DNA of 64,000 nt from Streptomyces fildesensis (GTDB taxonomy: Bacteria > Actinomycetota > Actinomycetes > Streptomycetales > Streptomycetaceae), in the NCBI RefSeq assembly GCF_016107395.1, contig NZ_JAAIKO010000002.1:1-64000 (forward strand), written 5' to 3'. Both the position numbers and the translations under genes were made by a program. This document shows positions 1 through 7,665 of the stretch, one piece after another. The notes under the pieces are model-generated. The model saw nothing but the letters and a program-made list of their open reading frames with translations. It had not been told where the DNA came from and did no database searches. Numbering within the stretch: position 1 is the stretch's first letter; each line of letters begins with the position of its first letter.

Positions 1-4
1 ACAG

Positions 5-48
5 GGGCCGCTAGCGCTAGCGGGGGTCACCGCTAGCGCCAGCGGCCC
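5..48. terminator. Nested palindromes at the end of the transfer operon
   Basis: Two 16-bp palindromic units sit at 8-23 (CCGCTAGCGCTAGCGG, perfect) and 30-45 (one mismatch). Together they form a 19-bp inverted repeat (5-23 against 30-48, one mismatch) around a 6-nt spacer, GGGTCA. The structure lies just downstream of the FtsK gene stop, so a factor-independent terminator without a T-tract is likely. The doubled symmetry could also be a protein-binding or transfer site. Confidence 0.55.
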
Positions 49-55
49 ACGGGGC

Positions 56-2224
56 CTATCCGGCGTCCCGGTTTCGATCACGCTCCGCGACCGCACCGAG
101 GATCGCGTCACGCTCCACACCGCGCCGGTTGACGACCTTCCCGTCAATGCGGCGGCCGACCTGCACCGTGCGGATACCGCGCGGCTTGAGGACCATCACC
201 AACTGATCCGGGCCCCACCCGGTGTAGACATCCGGGCGCAGCAGGGCGAGTGCGGCGGTCAGGGTTTCGGACCACACCTTGTTCTCACCCGCCGGCCAGA
301 TCGCCACCAGATCATCCAGCAGGTTGTCCCCCTGCGCGGTGGGGTCCGTGCTGCTGGTGGTTTCGCCGGCGGCGTGGCCGGTGATGGTCCCGGCGGCCTT
401 GCGCATCGCCAGCGCCCGCACCGCGACCGCTTCGGCGGCAGGGGTGTCGAGATATGCGGTGCGGACCACGGTCGGCACGTGCAGCGCTCCGGCCAGGTAG
501 CCAATGCCCGCATCGACCTCGGGGCGGAAGGTGGTGGCGCGCACGCCATTCTTGTAGGCGCTGGTGCCCAGGATCATGTCGTTCTCGACCTGACCTGCGA
601 CCTTCAGGCAGAACCGGATGGAGACGTTGCCCGAGATGCCGGTGGGCAGGGAGTCCTTGTCCGGGCGCTGCGTGGCCAGCACCAGCACCACACCGAGCGC
701 GCGGCCCACCTTGATGATGAACTCCGCATCCTCCCCGGCCTGCTTGCCATACTTCGGGTGCGCGAACACGTTCTGGCACTCGTCAAAGATCGCCAGCAGC
801 ACATGCAGACCAACCTTCATGTCCGCGATCTGCCGCGTCACCCGCTTGTCCGGGCAGATGTCGCGCGGCAGCCCTTTGAGGATCGGCCCGCGCCGCATGA
901 CCTCCTTGCGCAGCAGGGCCAGCGACTCGGCCGCGTAGGCGATGGACTCGTCGTCGATGCCGGATACGAACCGGTGCGAGACCGGTTCGTGGGTGTCCAG
1001 GTCGCCGGTGCCCTTGTTCTCGTGCAGCCACAGTTCCACCGACGGATCGAGGGAAGCGCCGCAGACCAGGACCCGAACCGAGCTGGTCTTGCCCTGGCCG
1101 GGCTGGGAGCCGAACAGCCAGTTGTGCTGGACGATCGGCACCGACACCGCCCGCCCGCGCGGGTCCACCCCGAACGGCAGGTCACGGAAGATGTCGTGAC
1201 GGCCCTTGCCCGCCAGCGGCCAGGGGATCAGGCCCTGTTTGGCGATGTCGCGGTCACCGACCCACAGCACCAACCGGCCCTCATGCAGGTCCGCGTCCCC
1301 CTCGGGCCACACGGTGCCCAGTGGGCGGCGCAACCCGGAGGCGAGGCGCTTGCGGCGTTCCATGATGTCGCCGGCGGTGACCCCGCGCGGCAGATCCACC
1401 GTGGCGCGCCACCCGGGCCCGTCCTGCCGGATCGGGTCGGGGAAGGTGATTTCCCCGCGACCCATCCCGCCAATGCCGAGGGACAGCAGGGCTTGTTCGA
1501 CCTGGTCGGAGGTGAGGCGGGGCAGGATGTGCTTGGACACCGCCCGGGTGATCAGTGGCCGGTCCGCCGGACGCCCGTACAACCCGAGCAGCAACATGGC
1601 ACCGAACCCGACCGCCGCAAGCTGCGCGGTCGACAGGATCACCCACAGCACCAGTGCCAGGACCAGCCCGAACACAGCGGCCAGGGCCAGCATGAGGGAG
1701 CGGGCGCGGACCCGGTCATCGCGCTTGCGAGACAGCTTGAGGTACAGCTCAGCGTCTTCCCGCCGTACCGAGTAGGCGCGCATCGGGGCGCCTTCCGCGT
1801 CGGTGGCCCACCGTCCCGCGCCCCCGACCAGCCGCACCATTCCCCGCGGGGAACGTCCGGCGATCCGGGCCACGTAGAGCGGACTGCGCACGGCGTGGAA
1901 CCCGGCCGCGTACGCGGTGTTGTTCGCCGTGCGGGCAACAGCGGCCTTGAACGTCGCCGCGTCCCGGGCCCAGTCGGGCACGACCGGCCGGCGCACGGCC
2001 GGTTGCGCGTCGTCGGGCACGGTGCCGGAGGTGGCGGTGTCCACCATCGGGGCCGGGCCCTCGTCGGTGTCGTTGTCCTCGTCGGCCAGCAGGGACGGGG
2101 CTCCCTTGGCCCCCTCGTCGCGGGCGGCGCGGGCCTTGTCCAGGTCCACCAGCTCGCCGCCGGAATCGGCGGCCAGGTCGTGTTCCAGGCGGTTGAAGAG
2201 TTCGTTTTCGTCGTCGTGATTCAC
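56..2224 (-). CDS. FtsK/SpoIIIE-type DNA translocase (TraB/TraSA-like transfer protein)
   Basis: Predicted plasmid-type DNA translocase that would move double-stranded DNA between mycelial compartments during conjugation, acting at the membrane. The 722-residue product has an acidic N-terminus, a hydrophobic stretch of about two membrane segments near residues 177-220, a Walker A motif (GQGKT) and a Walker B-like IFDECQN motif. I chose the GTG at 2224 because AAGGAAAC precedes it; a longer reading to 2692 would run through the upstream gene and lacks support. It is the last gene of a four-gene minus-strand operon. Replication, excision and integration genes usually follow such a gene in AICEs, here left of the window. 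Single-protein FtsK-like transfer is established for pSAM2 and pSVH1; assigning that role here is inference. Confidence 0.88.
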   Translation of the reverse strand: MNHDDENELFNRLEHDLAADSGGELVDLDKARAARDEGAKGAPSLLADEDNDTDEGPAPMVDTATSGTVPDDAQPAVRRPVVPDWARDAATFKAAVARTANNTAYAAGFHAVRSPLYVARIAGRSPRGMVRLVGGAGRWATDAEGAPMRAYSVRREDAELYLKLSRKRDDRVRARSLMLALAAVFGLVLALVLWVILSTAQLAAVGFGAMLLLGLYGRPADRPLITRAVSKHILPRLTSDQVEQALLSLGIGGMGRGEITFPDPIRQDGPGWRATVDLPRGVTAGDIMERRKRLASGLRRPLGTVWPEGDADLHEGRLVLWVGDRDIAKQGLIPWPLAGKGRHDIFRDLPFGVDPRGRAVSVPIVQHNWLFGSQPGQGKTSSVRVLVCGASLDPSVELWLHENKGTGDLDTHEPVSHRFVSGIDDESIAYAAESLALLRKEVMRRGPILKGLPRDICPDKRVTRQIADMKVGLHVLLAIFDECQNVFAHPKYGKQAGEDAEFIIKVGRALGVVLVLATQRPDKDSLPTGISGNVSIRFCLKVAGQVENDMILGTSAYKNGVRATTFRPEVDAGIGYLAGALHVPTVVRTAYLDTPAAEAVAVRALAMRKAAGTITGHAAGETTSSTDPTAQGDNLLDDLVAIWPAGENKVWSETLTAALALLRPDVYTGWGPDQLVMVLKPRGIRTVQVGRRIDGKVVNRRGVERDAILGAVAERDRNRDAG

Positions 2225-2298
2225 TTCAGTTTCCTTCCAGAAACGGGAGGGTCGGCGGGGTCCGGTCGCTGCTTTGGTCGGGAGAGACCGGACCCCGT

Positions 2299-2676
2299 TC
2301 ATGCGGCATGCTGTTCGGGATAGGCGCAGGTCACGCAGCACCCGAGCGACGTGGGGATGACGTATCCCGCATCGCGGTGACAGTCGGGGCAGATACGGCG
2401 GGCGGTGTTCGCCAGCGCGAGCGCTGCCCACTTGGCCGGGGTCATGGGGCGGACCGGCTTGGCGAGGTCGATGCGGTAGAGGTAGGCGACCAGCGGGCCG
2501 CGCCGGTAGCGCGGCCGGAACACTTCGGCCTGCACGCCCTGACCGCCCGGACGCAGCCCCAAGGCCCGTAACTGGCGACGTGTCGCCAAGCCGTCGGGGG
2601 CGCAGCGCCACACGTGGCGCGGCAGCGTGCCCGGCGTGCTCGCTGAGCCGAGGCACTTTCCGCAGACGAGGGACAT
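2299..2676 (-). CDS. RRQRL-motif-type zinc-binding protein of the element
   Basis: A 125-residue protein with several Cys/His groups that look zinc-binding: CGKC near the N-terminus, CPDCH, and CCVTC near the C-terminus. An RRQLRALGL segment resembles the RRQRL motif that names a family common in Streptomyces conjugative elements. No enzymatic role is known to me. Its ATG shares one base with the stop of the DUF2637 gene (TGATG at 2674-2678), so the two are translationally coupled. It lies between the membrane protein and the FtsK translocase, suggesting a role in transfer or its control. Confidence 0.72.
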   Translation of the reverse strand: MSLVCGKCLGSASTPGTLPRHVWRCAPDGLATRRQLRALGLRPGGQGVQAEVFRPRYRRGPLVAYLYRIDLAKPVRPMTPAKWAALALANTARRICPDCHRDAGYVIPTSLGCCVTCAYPEQHAA

Positions 2677-3506
2677 CAGGACACCGCCGCATCGGCGGGT
2701 CCGTCGGTGGCGCGCTCAGCCTTCAACGCGTCTCGCACGAGTCGGGCCTTGGCAGGTGCGGTCCGCAGTTCTTTGCGGATCGCCTCGGCGGTCAGAGCAT
2801 CGTCGGACCATGCTGCGGTGGCCTCGCGCGCCTCGATCAAGAGCTGTTCCCGGGTGCGGGTCGGTCGGGGGTTGCGGGCGGCTTGGGGGACTCGACCGGT
2901 CGCCCGACGGGGCGCCTGCACCGCCGCCGCGACCGGCTGAGCGATCGGGACCGGGGTCGGCGGGCGGTCGGCCGACTCCAGCGCCGCCCGAACCGGTACC
3001 TCCTGCACGGCGGTCGGCGTCGACTCTTGCAGGTCAGACACCGACTGATTCATCAGCATCACGGATGTTTCATCCTGGTTTGCTGGTCGGTGGTGCAGCA
3101 CCTTCGCGACCAGGTCTGAGCCGAAGAAGATTGACCCGACCGGTAGCGATGTAGCCAGCAGAACCAGAGCCCAATTCGCAGGCGCCCACTCGGCGAGCAC
3201 CATCCGCGATCCGCCGACGTGCAGGGCGGGAACCAGACCGTGTACGTAGTTCAGGACCAGCGAAGCGGCGGTGTAACCCGCCAGGACCCATCGAGCGGTC
3301 GCCCGGTCCTGGCCGGTCAGTACGAGCGTGGCAACGAGCGCCAGTGCCATCAGGCCGTCGACGACGAACGGGTACAGCAGGGACGCCGTTCCGTCCGCCC
3401 CGACCGTGGCCGCGACATCGCGTTGAGCGTTCCAGGAGACCCGGAACGCCATCCCCACCACAGCAACAAGCGCGAGGACCAGCAGGGTCTTGGGGAGGCG
3501 CTTCAT
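2676..3506 (-). CDS. DUF2637-family membrane protein (possible spread protein)
   Basis: A 276-residue protein with an N-terminal membrane segment and about three more hydrophobic segments in its first 150 residues. The second half is soluble, with Pro/Arg-rich sequence and a basic helical segment (TRTREQLLIEAREATAAW). The pattern and context match DUF2637 proteins of Streptomyces AICEs, some of which are described as Spd-like plasmid-spread proteins. It overlaps DUF6284 at its start (3503-3506) and the zinc-protein gene at its stop, so it is in the middle of the transfer operon. Family is moderately sure; role in intramycelial spread is inferred from position. Confidence 0.78.
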   Translation of the reverse strand: MKRLPKTLLVLALVAVVGMAFRVSWNAQRDVAATVGADGTASLLYPFVVDGLMALALVATLVLTGQDRATARWVLAGYTAASLVLNYVHGLVPALHVGGSRMVLAEWAPANWALVLLATSLPVGSIFFGSDLVAKVLHHRPANQDETSVMLMNQSVSDLQESTPTAVQEVPVRAALESADRPPTPVPIAQPVAAAVQAPRRATGRVPQAARNPRPTRTREQLLIEAREATAAWSDDALTAEAIRKELRTAPAKARLVRDALKAERATDGPADAAVS

Positions 3507-3769
3507 GCTCCGACCCCCGCCGGAACCTGCCGGCCGAGGTTAGCCAGGCGCAGCCGCTCAGCGAGCACCTTGCGCTGCGCCCGCCGGATCCGGCGTGTAT
3601 CCACCTCGGAGGCGGGCCGGTCGAGCGTCATGATCTGTGCGTCCAGCAACTCGACTTCCGCCAGGATCACGGGCATCTCAACCTCGATGCCCACAAGCTC
3701 AGCGACCGTCGGCTCCCGGTCGAACTCTGCGGCGGTAACAACCGCCTGAACAGTGCCGATGAACCTCAT
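3503..3769 (-). CDS. Small DUF6284-like element protein
   Basis: First gene of the transfer operon, encoding 88 residues. It is largely helical and highly charged, with an acidic stretch (VGIEVEMPVILAEVELLDAQ) followed by a basic one (DTRRIRRAQRKVLAERLRL), and no membrane segment. It resembles from memory the DUF6284 proteins placed first in the equivalent operon of many Streptomyces elements. TGGAAGGAAC lies upstream of the ATG. Function unknown. Confidence 0.7.
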   Translation of the reverse strand: MRFIGTVQAVVTAAEFDREPTVAELVGIEVEMPVILAEVELLDAQIMTLDRPASEVDTRRIRRAQRKVLAERLRLANLGRQVPAGVGA

Positions 3770-3805
3770 GGGTCGTAGTTCCTTCCAGGTAGGACGGCCC
3801 TAACA

Positions 3806-3866
3806 GCGGCTCCGGTGTTCGCGCACCGGAGCCGCCCTGCGGCCACCCGTCGAATGACGAGTGGCC
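3806..3866 (-). promoter_or_regulatory. Two-hairpin leader of the transfer operon
   Basis: The untranslated leader between the predicted promoter and the DUF6284-like gene holds two stem-loops. The first is a perfect 12-bp stem (3806-3817 with 3824-3835, 6-nt loop). The second is a 6+4-bp stem with one mismatch (3841-3866). They could be an attenuator, an mRNA-stability element or a protein site. Position and structure are seen; function is inference. Confidence 0.45.
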
Positions 3867-3916
3867 ATGACCCCCGACGCGCCCCGGAAGGGACTCGCCG
3901 AGGACCAAAAACACTC

Positions 3917-3967
3917 GTATCGATCAACGCTCTGTTGAGTTGTCAAAGGTCAGACGCTTCCTTTGAC
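3917..3967 (-). promoter_or_regulatory. Transfer-operon promoter overlapped by a palindromic operator
   Basis: Reading on the minus strand, TTGACA (3946-3941) is followed after 18 nt by CGATAC (3922-3917), a plausible housekeeping promoter. An inverted repeat, GTCAAAGG (3942-3949) and CCTTTGAC (3960-3967), with a 10-nt spacer covers the -35 box, so a repressor could block it. The sequence differs from the ACCTAGGT sites nearer the GntR gene, suggesting a second regulator. Confidence 0.5.
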
Positions 3968-4036
3968 CCCGTTTCACGGGAGGCCTCCGGGCGCTGCGGT
4001 CCTGCATGTGCGCCAGCATGAGCGGCCTAGATAGGT

Positions 4037-4141
4037 AACCTAGGTTTCTTGTCTGAACGTCAAGCTACCTAGGTTGGTTTCCGTGTGTCAAGGTCTCTCG
4101 CCCAGAAGAGGCAAATGACCTAGGTCAGGTACGCTCTAGGA
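4037..4141 (+). promoter_or_regulatory. Three ACCTAGGT operators and a leaderless-type promoter for the GntR gene
   Basis: Palindromes sharing ACCTAGGT lie at 4037-4046 (AACCTAGGTT), 4067-4074 and 4116-4127 (TGACCTAGGTCA), with centres 29 and 51 bp apart. The last sits just upstream of a -10-like TACGCT (4130-4135). That box is only 6 nt from the GntR ATG at 4142, and no Shine-Dalgarno sequence lies between. The arrangement suggests a leaderless transcript repressed by the GntR product, as KorSA-type regulators do in pSAM2-like elements. Binding is inferred. Confidence 0.6.
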
Positions 4142-4525
4142 ATGGATGCGAAGCCTGAGAAGAAGCCCAACGCCAAGGAGATCGCTGCCACGTTCCGCAA
4201 CGACATTGCTGACGGGGTGTACGGCCCTGGCGCGCGGTTGCCGGGCGCCAAGGGCTACGCCGGCAAGCTCGGCGTCGCCCTCATGACCGTGCAGAACGCG
4301 TACGGACAACTCGCGGAAGAGGGGCTGGTCGAGGGCCGCCAGGGGAGCGGCACCTACGTCGTCGATCCGGCGGCGGGGGAGCCCACGGCGCAGCAAGCGG
4401 CTTCGAGCATCCGCGAGCTTCAGGCTGAACTGACGCACGTCACGTCCCAGCTCTCCGAACTGCGTAGCCGGGTGGAAGCCCTGGAAGGCGGCGGCTCCGT
4501 CAATCCGGCTGGACCCGCCGTCTGA
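4142..4525 (+). CDS. Small GntR-family transcriptional regulator
   Basis: A 127-residue regulator. Residues 8-75 form a GntR winged helix (IAATFRNDIADGVY, LGVALMTVQNAYGQLAEEGLV, RQGSGTYV). The last 45 residues form a short heptad-like helix (LQAELTHVTSQLSELRSRVEALE) that could dimerise the protein, in place of the usual effector domain. The ATG lies just behind a -10-like box, suggesting leaderless expression. It diverges from the transfer operon, and three ACCTAGGT palindromes lie between. By analogy with KorSA it probably represses itself and element genes. Confidence 0.82.
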   Translation: MDAKPEKKPNAKEIAATFRNDIADGVYGPGARLPGAKGYAGKLGVALMTVQNAYGQLAEEGLVEGRQGSGTYVVDPAAGEPTAQQAASSIRELQAELTHVTSQLSELRSRVEALEGGGSVNPAGPAV

Positions 4526-4712
4526 GCCCGTCCGTTGAATCCCGGCTGTGTTCATATCGCCTCCTCTGCACTCAGTACGTGCGGTCTGTTGGTCTGCGTC
4601 GATAGGCTGGAAACTGCCTCTGCAACCTTTGTAACCGGGCTGCCTGACTGACCGACAGATGCTCAATGTGGCCACCCGCGGGCGGTCACATAGGCCTCAT
4701 GGGGAGGACCGC

Positions 4713-6131
4713 GTGGGACAGCGTCCGAACGATCTGACACCGCACGCCAGCCCTCAGCACTACCTCGGCGCGGAGATGCGTTCGTGGCGAAGTCAGCGTG
4801 GTCTGTCCCTGGGGAAGCTGAGCAAGCTCATCCGGTTCAACACCAGCTACATGGCCCGTGTGGAGCGCGGCGGCCAGGCCGCGTCTGTCGAGCTGGTGAA
4901 GGCGTACGACCGGCAACTCCAGGCCGGCGACTCACTGAACCGGATCCAGCGCTCGATCCTTGAGGGCGCCAGCCTGGACGTGCTGCTTCGTGGCCATGTG
5001 GCTAATCCGGGGACTCATGTGGCCAAAGAGCCGGTGGCCCTGGCCGCGCAAGCGGCCTTAGAGGCACCGTCGGCGGAGGGGATCTCCGTCCCCGTTCGTA
5101 CCGACGACGGAAGGATCATCTTCGTGTCACTGTCTCGCCGCGCCATGATCGGGGCTCTTGGAGCAGGGGCCGCGCTCGCTGCCACGTCTGACCTTCCGGC
5201 GGCTGCAAGCGTTCCCCGGCAGCCCAACCTCCTGTTGTCAGGCGCGGACCCGATCCAGCACCTTCGCGAGACCCGGCGAGTGCTCATCGACAACGACAAC
5301 CTGTTCGGCCCACACCGCGTGATTCCGCTGGTGCAGCAGCAAATTGCTGCCATCAAGGCGCTGAGGGCCGATAGGCGCGGTACCGACCGTCGTCAGCTCA
5401 TCCAATTGCAGACCCAATATTCGGAACTCTGCGGATGGCTCTACCAGGACGTCGGCGACTTCCGCGCCGCTCAGCACTGGATGCATGAGGCGCTGGAAGC
5501 GTCGCACATGTCCGGCGACCCGGAATTGACCGTCTATGTGCTGGCCCGGCGCGGTCAGCTCGCAGGCGACATGCGGGACCCCGTGGAAGCCGTAGACGTG
5601 GCCGAGGCTGCCGAGGACCTGGCCGCCCCTCGTAGCCGGCTCGCTGCTGTGGCCGCGACCTACGCCGCTCACGGGCACGCCTTGCGCAACGACCCGGCAG
5701 CCTGCCAACAGGCGTACGACCACGCACGTGATCTGTTGGCGATCATGGACAGTGACCCGGCTTCTCCCTGGGGAGTGTGGCTGGACGCTCCGTACATAGA
5801 GGTTCAGCGTGCCCACAGCCTCGCCATTCTCGGCGACCACAGCGCCGCGGCAGAGGGATTCCGCAGCGCGATCGTCAGGCTTCCCCCCGGCTACCACCGT
5901 GACCGCGGGGTCTACCTGGCCCGAGAAGCCGTAGCTCATGCTGGGGCCGGAGAAGCGGAGCAAGCCGCCACGGTAGGCGCTCAGGCCCTGAGTATTGGGA
6001 TCGAGACCGGGTCCGCGCGAATCACTCGGGAGCTGGCCCGGCTCGATGGCGATCTCGACAAGTGGCGGGCGGTACCCGCCGTTGCAGACTTCAAGAGCGC
6101 GATGGACGACGCTCTGATCCACCAGGCATGA
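4713..6131 (+). CDS. XRE-family regulator with C-terminal TPR-like domain; contains a TTA codon
   Basis: A 472-residue protein. Near residues 20-75 is a Cro/C1 helix-turn-helix (LGAEMRSWRSQRGLSLGKLSKLI, FNTSYMARVERG). A twin-arginine-like hydrophobic stretch (SRRAMIGALGAG) follows in the middle; such stretches are common in this regulator family and need not be a secretion signal. The C-terminal 300 residues are alpha-helical TPR-like repeats. The GTG at 4713 has GGGGAGG upstream. An in-frame TTA at 5058-5060 could make translation depend on the bldA tRNA. Similar regulators often sit beside RibD-like genes in Streptomyces elements, so it probably controls the next two genes. Confidence 0.82.
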   Translation: MGQRPNDLTPHASPQHYLGAEMRSWRSQRGLSLGKLSKLIRFNTSYMARVERGGQAASVELVKAYDRQLQAGDSLNRIQRSILEGASLDVLLRGHVANPGTHVAKEPVALAAQAALEAPSAEGISVPVRTDDGRIIFVSLSRRAMIGALGAGAALAATSDLPAAASVPRQPNLLLSGADPIQHLRETRRVLIDNDNLFGPHRVIPLVQQQIAAIKALRADRRGTDRRQLIQLQTQYSELCGWLYQDVGDFRAAQHWMHEALEASHMSGDPELTVYVLARRGQLAGDMRDPVEAVDVAEAAEDLAAPRSRLAAVAATYAAHGHALRNDPAACQQAYDHARDLLAIMDSDPASPWGVWLDAPYIEVQRAHSLAILGDHSAAAEGFRSAIVRLPPGYHRDRGVYLAREAVAHAGAGEAEQAATVGAQALSIGIETGSARITRELARLDGDLDKWRAVPAVADFKSAMDDALIHQA

Positions 6132-6175
6132 TCCCGGCTTCCGAGCGCCCGCACTGAACACCTAGGAGACCCGCC

Positions 6176-6859
6176 ATGCCCCGCCCGTACGTGCTTCTAA
6201 GTGCCGCTACCTCGGTTGACGGCTACCTAGACGACTCCAGCGCTGAGCGACTGCTCCTCAGCAACAGCGCCGACTTCGACCGGGTAGACCAGGTGCGCGC
6301 GGAGTCGGACGCCATCCTCATTGGCGCCGGCACGATGCGCGCCGACAATCCGAGGTTGTTGGTCAACAGCGCGGAGCGGCGTGCCGCCCGAGTGTCCGCC
6401 GGCAAGCCTGAGTACCCGCTGAAGGTCACCGTCTCCGCGAGCGGCAACCTCGATGCCGATTTCAAGTTCTGGCACCACGGCGGCGCGAAGCTGGCCTACA
6501 CGACCGATACAGGAGCGGAGAAGCTGCGCGAGCGGCTGGCAGGTCTAGCCGACGTCGTTTCTACCGGTGCTGATATCGACTTCGGCAGGCTTCTCGATGA
6601 CCTCGGGGCGCGGGGAGTCGAGCGGCTGATGGTGGAAGGCGGCGGACAGATCCACACCGCGTTCCTCTCGCAGGGCCTCGCTGACGAAATTCACCTTGCC
6701 ATTGCGCCTCTTGTCGTTGGGGACCCTCAAGCTCCCCGATTTCTCCAGGCTGCCAACTACCCTGGCGGGTCCACACGCCGGATGCATTTGGCGGAGGCTC
6801 GGACCATTGGTGACGTAGTGCTGCTCCGTTACCTTCCAAAGCAGGAGAGCAACGCGTGA
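6176..6859 (+). CDS. RibD C-terminal-domain (DHFR-fold) pyrimidine reductase-like protein
   Basis: A 227-residue stand-alone reductase with the RibD C-terminal fold: substrate-side motif ATSVDGYLDD, nucleotide-binding LIGAGTMRADNP and VEGGGQIHTAFL. In riboflavin synthesis this domain reduces the ribose of a deaminated pyrimidine with NADPH. Here the deaminase partner is a separate gene starting within the stop (GTGA, 6856-6859), in the reverse order of a normal fused RibD. A TAGGAG ribosome site precedes the ATG. No other riboflavin gene is nearby, so a modified nucleotide or a special metabolite is an equally likely product. Confidence 0.8.
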   Translation: MPRPYVLLSAATSVDGYLDDSSAERLLLSNSADFDRVDQVRAESDAILIGAGTMRADNPRLLVNSAERRAARVSAGKPEYPLKVTVSASGNLDADFKFWHHGGAKLAYTTDTGAEKLRERLAGLADVVSTGADIDFGRLLDDLGARGVERLMVEGGGQIHTAFLSQGLADEIHLAIAPLVVGDPQAPRFLQAANYPGGSTRRMHLAEARTIGDVVLLRYLPKQESNA

Positions 6860-7317
6860 CAACGACCGACGACCGACGCTGGATGACCGCAGCAATCGAA
6901 CTTTCCCGCCTCAGTCCGCCGGCGGAGGGCGCCTACTCGGTAGGGGCCGTCGTCGTCGATGAACACGGCGAGGAGATGGCACGCGGGTACTCACGAGAGA
7001 CCGACCCGCACGTACACGCCGAGGAGTCAGCCCTCGCCAAGCTCGTACCCAATGACCCTCGGCTCGCGGGCGCCACCCTCTACAGCACCTTGGAGCCTTG
7101 CAGCCAACGGAAGTCGCGCCCTCGCACATGCACGCAACTGACCCTGGCGTCCGGGGTCCGCCGGGTCGTCATCGCGTGGAGAGAACCGCCCCTGTTCGTC
7201 GGCGATTGCATCGGGGTTGAGACGCTGCGCGAAGCGGGTGTCACCGTGGTCGAACTATCGGATATGGCAGCCCAAGCGCGCGCCGTGAACGCGCATCTTC
7301 CTGGCCTGAGTAGCTAG
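6856..7317 (+). CDS. RibD N-terminal-domain-like zinc deaminase
   Basis: A 153-residue cytidine-deaminase-fold protein. The zinc and catalytic motif HAE (HVHAEESAL) and a second motif, TLEPCSQRKSRPRTC, are visible. The latter has two Cys spaced C-x9-C, against PC-x7/8-PC in canonical RibD. Loss of the usual GRTPPC signature suggests a changed substrate. It overlaps the reductase gene by 4 bp (GTGA), so equimolar coupled expression is likely. The two proteins together could perform deamination then reduction, like bifunctional RibD. Deaminase fold is sure, substrate unknown. Confidence 0.8.
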   Translation: MTTTDDRRWMTAAIELSRLSPPAEGAYSVGAVVVDEHGEEMARGYSRETDPHVHAEESALAKLVPNDPRLAGATLYSTLEPCSQRKSRPRTCTQLTLASGVRRVVIAWREPPLFVGDCIGVETLREAGVTVVELSDMAAQARAVNAHLPGLSS

Positions 7318-7426
7318 GTGTAACGGAGGTCCCAAGGAGGGGGTGACCTGCTGTTTCGGTCTTCAGCGGACTACCACGGACGTGCTGTAAGTCTAGTCGC
7401 CTATGGTCATGAGTCCGTAGAGCGTT

Positions 7427-7510
7427 TGAGCGGCCGATCCCGAGCATTTCGGCGGCCTCCTCCGGCTTGCAGGGGAGCAGATCGACAGGTGCGGCACCGG
7501 CGGTACTCAT
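7427..7510 (-). pseudogene. Truncated excisionase (Xis) N-terminus
   Basis: From the ATG at 7510, 28 codons read as the start of a MerR/Xis-type DNA-binding protein (PVDLLPCKPEEAAEMLGIGRS). The helix-turn-helix is then cut and the frame runs into unrelated sequence until a stop near 7241. The break at about 7427 marks a recombination or deletion junction between the element's regulatory block and the following cargo. The intact recombination genes of the main element probably lie left of the window. Confidence 0.55.
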
Positions 7511-7574
7511 CCGGGTGCCTCCTCAGGTGCAAACACCACTACCAGGCAATCAAATGGCTGTACGCTGGCCGAGG

Positions 7575-7602
7575 TTGACACAGGCGGTCGCTGTTTGCGA
7601 CC
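7575..7602 (+). promoter_or_regulatory. Possible promoter/operator of the GHKL operon
   Basis: TTGACA occurs at 7575-7580. A perfect 6-bp inverted repeat, GGTCGC-TGTTT-GCGACC, follows at 7586-7602, about 60 bp before the ATG. No convincing -10 box stands at the right distance, so this is only a candidate site. The rest of 7318-7665 holds the excisionase remnant and nothing else I can support. Confidence 0.3.
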
Positions 7603-7665
7603 AACGTTCGCCAAGCCGGCGCTTAAAACCAAGCAACTCTGCGGAGAGGAAGGCCAGGATCGCCG

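Noticed and set aside
2225-2692. N-terminal extension of the FtsK frame to 2692
   Set aside because: It overlaps the zinc-protein gene, is low-complexity, and the GTG at 2224 has a good ribosome site.
6158-6168. A fourth CCTAGG operator before the RibD-like reductase
   Set aside because: The palindrome is incomplete and the bases serve as the ribosome site TAGGAG.
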